DNA of 64,000 bases from Limnephilus marmoratus (taxonomy: Eukaryota; Arthropoda; Insecta; Trichoptera; Limnephilidae), in NCBI GenBank assembly GCA_917880885.1, contig OU862923.1, positions 23,596,770 to 23,660,769 of the forward strand, in the 5' to 3' direction. Both the position numbers and the translations under genes were made by a program. Under the pieces are notes generated by a model. That model saw nothing but the letters and a program-made list of their open reading frames with translations. It was not told the DNA's origin and searched no databases. Numbering within the stretch: the stretch's first letter is position 1; each line of letters opens with the position of its first letter. Of the stretch, positions 56,701 through 64,000 are shown piece after piece.

Positions 56701-57260
56701 ATGACGAAATCTTCAACAATCTTAACATCATGTCAATTAAACAACTATATTCTAAAACTATACTAATTTACATTCATAAGTACAAAACCCAAGAAATAAC
56801 AACTGACACGTACATTAGAAACACTAGATCTCATGGTCAAAAACATATCCAACAAGTAACTGCTAACACAACATTTGGGCAAAAAAGCTTCAGCAAAAAA
56901 ACTCTACAATAAAATACCACTCTCACTCAAAAACCTCAACATTATAACATTTAAATTTCAAATAAAAAGCTGGATACTAAATCTAGGGAGATCAGAAATA
57001 GAAAATATACTGAAATCAAATACAGACTAAAAACGAATCTAGTGAACTGAATTATAAAAAAAACTATCTTATTTACTTTATAATTATTAAAAAAAATACT
57101 ACATGATATAATGTTATGTCAAATTCATATTATTCTTATAATTAAATTATAATATGTAAATGAAATCCTCAGCACGGGAGATCCCAGTGAGGATATCATT
57201 ATCTCTATTTGTTATTAAGAAATGAAGACAATAAATCATTATTATCATTATCATATCATC
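56701..57260 (+). mobile_element. 5'-truncated LINE inserted in the minisatellite
   Basis: Decayed ORF2 C terminus (DEIFNNLNIMSIKQLYSK, TTFGQKSF, then NKIPLSLKNLN and SWILNLGRSEIENIL), a 3' UTR with ATGAAATCCTCAGCA and GATCCCAGTGAGGATATC, and an AATGAAGACAATAAATC(ATT)n tail. A frameshift lies near 56906. The minisatellite unit is cut after AAATAAAACC at the left and resumes with ATAATAACACC at the right. Confidence 0.8.
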
Positions 57261-57405
57261 ATAATAACACCTTGAAATGAATCCTGAGCACAAACTCGAA
57301 CTGAATCATGTCAAATAAAACCAATATAATAACACCTTGAACTGAATCAAACTGAGCACAAACTCGAACTGAATCATGTCAAATAAAACCAATATAATAA
57401 CACCC
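57261..57405. repeat. 65-68-bp minisatellite, right block
   Basis: Just over two units of the array at 56336, ending at a run of C (57403-57409). Confidence 0.9.
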
Positions 57406-57409
57406 CCCC

Positions 57410-57990
57410 ATACACACAAGCCGTGCTTAATTTATTTATTTATTTTATTTATTTTATTTATTTCTATATATTACAGTATTTACCTATTTATTATAATTTT
57501 TACATAATATATTTTGAAAACATTTTTACATAATATATTTTGAAATTTAATTATGTTGGGTGTAAGGTAGGTTTGAGAAGGTGAAACTGTGGATGGGTAA
57601 CATGTAACTGTTATGGGGGTACATCAAATACATCTATTAATGTAATTAATTACTGTATAAAATTTATTTTTAATTTATGTATCTTTTTGGGACACCTAAA
57701 AAAAAGTAATAAAATAAAATAAATAATTTATTTCTATTTGTGTTTAGACGGATATAATATACGTACCTATGTATAATGTTAATTGAATATAAAACATGGA
57801 TAATTTGAAATACAATACATAAAATATGTCCCTCTCTTGGAAAGAACCATTTCTGACAAGGTGTGTTCACCCTTTTGTACACACTATATTATGGTCTCGG
57901 TGTCGGTACGGCATTACAGTGTGGGTAGTTTGAACTTTTGTCAATCCTGCAAGGATTCAAATGAGCAGAATTGAAAAGGAAGCTCCTTCA
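57410..57990. other. No supported gene
   Basis: TTTA-rich; nothing recognised. Confidence 0.45.
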
Positions 57991-58160
57991 TTCTTTTTGC
58001 GGCAGCCCAGAGCATTGGGCGATCCTCTGGACTGAAATACGACGAATCGACCACAAATCGTTATGATTGTGATCACACATCTTGGAAGTGACTCGCCATC
58101 TTTGAAGCTGACTGGAAGTCATCCTGGGAGGATGATTGTCATCTAAAGACATCAACCTGT
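57990..58160 (-). pseudogene. Possible Tc1-like DNA-binding domain remnant
   Basis: Minus strand: QDRLMSLDDNHPPRMTSSQL and ISVQRIAQCSGLPQKE recall the second helix-turn-helix of Tc1-type transposases (QDRYL...TSxxL...S..TV.R.L...GL). Spacing is imperfect and no catalytic part follows, so the call is weak. Confidence 0.25.
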
Positions 58161-58162
58161 CC

Positions 58163-58555
58163 TGCTTCTGGGAGGCGGGTAAGGGTACCGCCGTCCCGGG
58201 AACCATTTATTGGATAACCAACACCCCAATAATATAATATGGATAACCAGTCACCCCAAGTGATTCGCTACGTTTGGGACTTAGCCAGGGGCCCGGGTGA
58301 GGTATGTCGGGCTGTTGGCGGCGGATGCATCTGCCAACCTACTGCATGGCAGGCCGGATCGGGAGAGAATGGTTGGGAAGGATGGATTCATAAGTCCGTC
58401 ACTCCTGGACACACTGAATCCCAGATTCCTACCCACTCCTAATACCCTTTTCCTTCCCAGAACTTACTTTCCTTCCTTTCTTAAGAAGACCCCCACACAG
58501 CACCCCCAAAGATGACACAGGCCCTGAGAGAAATTGTTTTCCTTCTTTCCTTCAA
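58163..58555 (+). repeat. Dispersed repeat family B copy
   Basis: GGGAGGCGGGTAAGGGTACC through CACCCCCAAAGATGACACAG, with family landmarks in order. Confidence 0.75.
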
Positions 58556-60455
58556 ACCTTCTATTCTCACGATGTGAGATTCTTTCTTAAAAGCGAGAAG
58601 TTTTTGACAAGCCACCCTTCAGCCGCGCTATGACTTATCACGGTATCACCAGCAAACTATTTAGTATATAATTTTCAATATCTTCTTTTCATTTCAAACG
58701 AAAACTAAAGTAAAAAAACCTTATCCTTGCATTTACCATGTTGAGTCCACTTTGCTCTTCAATAATGTAAATTGCCACGTAACACCTCTTATGCAATCTA
58801 AATGATGTAGTAACCCATAAGTCCATCTGAACACCCGAACAACAACTAACATATTATGATAGTTTGATTGTGTACTCGCAGTAATAATAACTTGTCTGAA
58901 TGCAATAAGCCACGTCTTCGGCAAATTGGTGATGAAACATACAAAGACGGGCACATAAGGCATCGGGGGCTGATAAACAACTTGTGTGCCAGACGGTAAT
59001 ATTGGCTCAAACGAACTTCGTACCACTACGTTAGACACATACATAGCTTACAACATACAGCATAATATTATAGTGTACAGCGTACCGCACACAGAACGCT
59101 GTACAAAGCTTTGTCTTACGGATAACTTCAATATTCGATAATTGGCTTGATTGTTGAACTGAACACGAAACAATTGTGTGTTAAATTTGAAATTACAACA
59201 TTGTTCCGTGGAGAAGAGTTGGTTAACACTTGCCCAGCGGATTTGACCGCTACGCAAATTTCTACCGATTTCTTGCATATCTCCCTTAAACATTTGCAGC
59301 CTTACTAAAAAACCCAGTGAAAATTTTATTCAATTGACAAACGGCCGCGGATGTGAAAACATTACTAATTAAAAATTTGTTCATTGAAAGAAATACACAT
59401 TGTTTACACGGCCTGAGAGGGTAGTTTATCTCTGTTTTAACGATTGATGTCCGATCGAAATTTGGTTTTTTTCTAAAGTATTTTGAATGTTCTATATATT
59501 TCTTATTTTTGAAGGTGTCGTAAAAACAAATACCATTTATGAAAACTAGATAAAATTACCTCATAGATTTGTGTATTTGAAATACACTTTAGTTTTCAAA
59601 AACTGACATATTTTAAGATTCAAACTCGGAAAAAAATGGAAAAAAATTTCTTACCAAAAAATTGTTGACTAAAATGTAGAGAAATTAAAAAAAAATCAAA
59701 ATTTCAAAGACACTGTCCTTTTATGTAATAAATTTGGAAGGAAACTATCACCTCACTTTTTCCTCGTGCATACAATAAAAAAATAATAAAAAATTTCAAA
59801 GTGTTTTTATTGCTAAAAAACTAACCTAACAATAATACCGGCTTTTATAACAGATTTCTTGCATCTCTAAAGACGTTAATTTCTTTGAACGTTTAGGAAC
59901 ACATGCATTAGATATTAATATTTTAAAAAAACACCACTTACATGAAATTCTCATAAAATAAAATCCTTTAGATATAAATTTGAATTTTCATCATATAAAA
60001 TAGTTTTTGACATTTCAATTTTCAAAGTACGATTATAGTTATTATAACTTCACTAAAACTTATGAAAAACCACAAAAAACACGGTAAATATATCAATTAT
60101 ATTAATATAAGAGTATATTAATCATATTAATAGAAATTAACCATCACATTTAAGTAATATTGCACACACATCGGCGAAGCGAAATTTTTTCGCACTTCCG
60201 GCGCTAAGCTCACATAAGAGCGCGAACAACGAATGCGCAAGCGCCGCCACCTAGCGGTTTTGAAGGAAAACAAACAATTTAGTACCTAAACTATAAAAAA
60301 TTACATTGTTGCCAGATTTAAAATACATTTTAAGAACAAACCTTATTAGTAATGTTTCATGTTTTAGGGTATTTTTGTTTAATTCATGTTGCTGCAGCAA
60401 CACGGGTTATCGGGCGTGCTGTGGTTTTTTTTAGTAAGGCTGTGAAAGTTTTAAA
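58556..60455. other. No supported gene
   Basis: Minus-strand frames at 58733-59044 (103 codons) and 59048-59293 (81 codons) are adjacent but show no motif. The rest is AT-rich with a small palindrome TGTGTATTTGAAATACAC near 59570. Confidence 0.35.
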
Positions 60456-60461
60456 GTTCAT

Positions 60462-60843
60462 TTAAAAATATATGTTATTTTGGAAGATCATATCTATACA
60501 TTCCCCACGCCGAAACGCAAATTATATGAAGTTCCCTTGATGGAAAAAAAATCGCAAAGTATGCGCCGAAATTTTTTATTTTCAAGTCTGTTTCTGTTAT
60601 TTTACGAGTAAAGCGTGTGAAAAAATTCACAGTGTTTTTTAAGCGCTGTTTTAAAGAGCCCCCAAGAGATTTTTGCTATATTTTTAACAAGTCGTGTTTT
60701 ATTAAGCATTTTCACAATTTTCACAATTATTAAGCATTTTCGCATCGATTTTATCGCTTTAAATTTTAGCGCGCTCCTCTAACATTCGTAATTACGTATC
60801 TCTCCATCTTCTTCTTTTTGAGCGCGGTTGCGGTGCCTTAAAT
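60462..60843. repeat. Tandem duplication, unit 1 (about 380 bp)
   Basis: Blocks AAAAATATATGTTATTT, TACATTCCCCACGCC, GCAAATTATATGAA, GTCGTGTTTTAT, TTTTAGCGCGCTC and ACGTATCTCTCCAT occur in the same order in unit 2. Confidence 0.8.
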
Positions 60844-60871
60844 ATCTTCCTTAAACATTTGACATTTTTAA

Positions 60872-61243
60872 GCTCTTAAAAAAATATATGTTATTTAAAA
60901 AATCTTTACATTCCCCACGCCCGCAAATTATATGAAATTCCCCCCATAGAAAAAAATCGCGAAGTATGCTCAGAAAATTATTATAAACACGTTCATTTCA
61001 CTTATTTTAGAAGTTATATGACATGTATGAAAAAAATTCACTCTCTTTTTTTAGATGCTGTTTTAGACATTCCCCATTTTAGAGATTTTTGCGGCATTTT
61101 AAACGAGTCGTGTTTTATCGAACATTATCACAATTTTCGCTTTAATTTTATCGTTTTAAACATTAGCGCGCTCTCTCCAACAGTCGTAATTACATATCTC
61201 TCCATTTTCTTTTTTTTGAGCGGAGATACGGCGCCTTAAGCGA
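60872..61243. repeat. Tandem duplication, unit 2 (about 370 bp)
   Basis: Clearly diverged from unit 1. The ending GAGCGGAGATACGGCGCCTTAA matches GAGCGCGGTTGCGGTGCCTTAA. No protein recognised. Confidence 0.8.
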
Positions 61244-61870
61244 TTAAAGATTATAGTACCATTTTTGTAGATGGCATGGTGGCCTGAAGTTTTGCGAAAT
61301 CCGTACATTTGTGAAGTGAAAAATTTTGTAGCACCGTTTGTGATTTGAAATTCGATGAAACGAAAAAAATTACATTAAAAAGAGACAAACACCTACATCT
61401 ATAGGATTTAGTCTTCGAGAGAATCAGATAAAATAATCGATCTCCTCTTTGTGCGATGCTTCGTAGCCTCCCCACTCTTGTCTTCTTTAGTTTTCCGAAG
61501 GTTTTATTTGTATTGCGTGTGAATTGCACAATCTGATATTTTTTAGTTAAGTTAAATTTAAAAAAAAAATATTCACCCGTTCGTGAGATGGGCGTTGAGC
61601 TGTTTTCACGGTGACCAGACAACTCAGAATCACGCAACTTCAACACCTTCTTTGAAAACTTGTTAAAAGTGATGAATAAAAACATAAATAAAAATTATTT
61701 CAATAGGTTATGTAGGTTAGGTTATAAGTTATCATTCAAATTTTTTTTTCATAACTTTTAATGACTTTTCAAAGGGGTGTTGAAATTGCATTATTCTGAG
61801 TTGTCATGGAACCGTTTTTACAACGTTAACAGGCGGCACATGTATTGTACGGTCATACATTTTGTAAGGA
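61244..61870. other. No supported gene
   Basis: A 144-codon minus frame at 61251-61685 has no recognisable motif. Confidence 0.4.
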
Positions 61871-61875
61871 AACTA

Positions 61876-62255
61876 CGATCGACGTGGTCGAGGGGTAAGG
61901 CTCTTGATTCCCAATCCGAAGATTGCGGGATCGATCCCGCATGGCAAATAAATTTTATTTCATTAATTTGTGTTATTTCACGATTAATTCATTAAAAATA
62001 ATATATAGTATATTTGCGGCACGTTCCAGAGTGGAAGATACTCTCAGTATTGCCGTAGTGTAAAATTACCATTCAGATTGAAACGTTACCAGATCCGAAT
62101 AGCCATGGAATTCCCCACCTTCCTCTTCCCATCTCCTTTCCTTTCCACTACTTTCAGCCTTACAACATATCCTAATTGGGAATGCCATAGTCTCCCTGGC
62201 TCCAAACTGGAACAGATTGCACTCTTGTGAGGTATCCACATAAAAAAAAAAAAGA
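61876..62255 (+). repeat. tRNA-derived SINE, family A, copy 4
   Basis: Head GACGTGGTCGAGGGGTAAGG with B box GGGATCGATCCC; body GCGGCACGTTCCAGAGTGGA; 3' end CATAGTCTCCCTGGCTCC and GGTATCCACATAAAAAAAAA. Confidence 0.85.
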
Positions 62256-62401
62256 TTTTTTTTTCATAAGCACGCGCAGTTTTTGACATCTTCATCGCAA
62301 ATCTCGAACATTTAAACCACTCAGCTTTTACATTGTTTCGAATTTTTGGCTTGTTCTCCTGCATATCTACGGCGGTAAATTATTATTATTTTTAAATTAA
62401 T

Positions 62402-62545
62402 ACAAGTGACAAGAAAAGAAAACGAGGTAGACCATTTAGACGATGGGTTGACGACATCAAAGCCTTAGCAGGTGGTACATGGACAAGAGTAGCTAATGAT
62501 AGAGATAAATGGCGATAGTTGGAGTATGCCTGTGTCAATTAGTGA
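62402..62545 (+). pseudogene. LINE ORF2 C-terminal remnant
   Basis: KKRKRGRPFRRWVDDIKALA, then GGTWTRVANDRDKWR, a stop, and LEYAC: the C-terminal GRPxxRWxDDI...W...A.DR..WR signature of endonuclease-type LINEs. An (ATT)n run follows at 62623-62640. Confidence 0.7.
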
Positions 62546-62559
62546 CATACAGACAGGGA

Positions 62560-63165
62560 GTCGATGCCATGATAAGTGTTATAAATATTATAAATAATGT
62601 AATGTAATTTACTGTCTGCCATTATTATTATTATTATTATATTTATTAATAAATACAAGCAGTCCATTATGTAAAGCTACCCCACTCCCCTGTTACATTT
62701 TTTCCATTTATATCTACGGGTTCAAACATCCCTTGTGAAGTCATTGGTATTGGTCCATGCATTTTACTTTGTGGTTGTAGTTACGAGTTACGTAATCTTA
62801 CTTACCTACATCCATCCTATTTGGTCCAAGGGAAGAGATAAACCACTCTCTAGTCAAATGGAGTTTTTAACATGTCTGGTTTTTTTATGTATTTCGTGAC
62901 GCCTACAGAATATATATGGTCACTAAGTACACACCAACAAAATGGATGATACAAGTGCGAAGATAACGGTGGAAAATGTTTTCCTGGATAAATTGATAAA
63001 TGCTTTGAAGAAAAATTAATCACTGGCTCTACTCAAAACACTAATAAAAATTTCCTCCAAATTTCTGTAAATCGTACTACTTTAGGTACCTTGAGAAAAG
63101 AATTTTTAACATTCTTCTGACAGCGTTAAGAAAATGTGATGCACGATAAAAAATCTAAGAAATGA
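62560..63165. other. No supported gene
   Basis: Nothing recognised beyond the (ATT)n run. Confidence 0.4.
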
Positions 63166-63169
63166 AAAT

Positions 63170-63573
63170 GTATTTGTTTTTTTACGCACAAGAGTCCCAA
63201 CTGCTCCCGTCTGAAACCAGTGAGACTGTGGCATCCCCAATTGGGGTATGTTGTGAGGCTGAAGGTTGTGAGGAGGGGAAGGAGATAGGGAAGAGGAAGG
63301 TGGGGAAGTACCTGGCTATTCAGATCTGGTTACCAAACACGGCCAATGCCATTTCAAGCAACGTTTCAGTTCTGAATGTCTTACACCAGGGCGATACTGA
63401 GAGTATCTTCCACTCTGGAACGTGCCGCAAATATACTACATATTATTTTAAATGAATAATTTGTGAAATAACACAAATTAATCAAATAAACTTTATTTGC
63501 CACGCCCGGATTTGATCCCGCGACCTTCGGTGTGTGAGTCAAGAGCCTTAACGCTGGACTACGCCGGCCGTCA
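63170..63573 (-). repeat. tRNA-derived SINE, family A, copy 5
   Basis: Minus strand: tRNA-like head GACGGCCGGCGTAGTCCAGC with B box GGGATCAAATCCGGG, then the same body and 3' end as the copy at 44168. Confidence 0.85.
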
Positions 63574-64000
63574 CTTAGCACTGCACTCACTCAGATTCAA
63601 AGTTATTGGTTGAACCAAACCATTTAGCAAACATATTTTAATATAAGTGTGTATTCATTAGCATTATAAAATAATTATTTGCAAATTTACTGCCTCAACA
63701 CAGTCTAGCCTAGCGAGGCGGGTTATGACATGACCAAGCACTTTTATTCTTTATATTTTACCTACTGTTATAATGTCATTTTCCGTTTTTAATTTTATGA
63801 ATTTATCTCATTTATAAACCACGTTTCCCTATTTTATTTAACATCTGATTTAGTTAAACTTGTAATTTTTTTTTTACAATTAAGGTATTATTGTTGAATA
63901 TTTTTTGGAATCAACATTTTTGTGTTGAGCGAAGAGCATGACCAGCGAAAATTTGCTGGATATACATACATAAGTATTGCAATATATTACTCATCTTGAG
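63574..64000. other. No supported gene
   Basis: AT-rich; nothing recognised up to the window edge. Confidence 0.45.

Noticed and set aside
58733..59293. Adjacent minus-strand frames of 103 and 81 codons as a host gene
   Set aside because: No recognisable motif, no splice structure I could support, and low-complexity surroundings.
61251..61685. 144-codon minus-strand frame
   Set aside because: No motif or conserved neighbour; composition like surrounding non-coding DNA.

Overview
The window looks like a transposon-rich, AT-rich stretch of an arthropod, most likely insect, nuclear genome. The support is indirect: Jockey-type LINEs, mariner, pogo, hAT, Harbinger-type and Helitron-type repeats, tRNA-derived SINEs, and a gypsy-like tRNA-Lys primer site. 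I cannot name the species. I found no host protein-coding exon, rRNA or functional tRNA gene that I can support. Nearly every recognisable open frame belongs to a mobile element.

Layout. 1-9.5 kb: two inverted SINE pairs, a 5'-truncated LINE with an open 559-codon reverse-transcriptase frame (3799-5478), a decayed mariner and a poly-C MITE. 9.5-25 kb: dispersed repeat family B, Helitron-like pieces, a 1000-bp TTAA-flanked element, a Harbinger derivative with MADF-domain remnants, a long inverted-repeat element and a decayed hAT. 25.4-32.6 kb: a 7.2-kb LTR retrotransposon on the minus strand. It has two 689-bp LTRs that look identical, a tRNA-Lys-type primer site, a polypurine tract and a 4-bp target duplication, but no gag or pol. 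33.6-36.6 kb: three levels of nested TIR elements. 38.7-43.4 kb: a mariner remnant and a nearly full-length LINE with ORF1, endonuclease and RT, broken by a few lesions. 46.0-50.0 kb: a SINE interrupted by a Harbinger derivative, which is interrupted by an apparently intact pogo-type transposon with a 741-codon transposase. 51.3-52.5 kb: a Helitron-like element continuing into about 100 copies of a 7-bp satellite. 54-64 kb: LINE remnants, a minisatellite split by a LINE, a tandem duplication and more SINEs.

The elements interact parasitically. The gag/pol-less LTR element must borrow proteins from an autonomous relative. The SINEs need LINE machinery, and the TIR derivatives need transposases encoded elsewhere. 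Only the pogo transposase, and perhaps the RT frame at 3799-5478, look intact here. Target-site duplications and paralogous empty sites give a relative order of insertion in several places.
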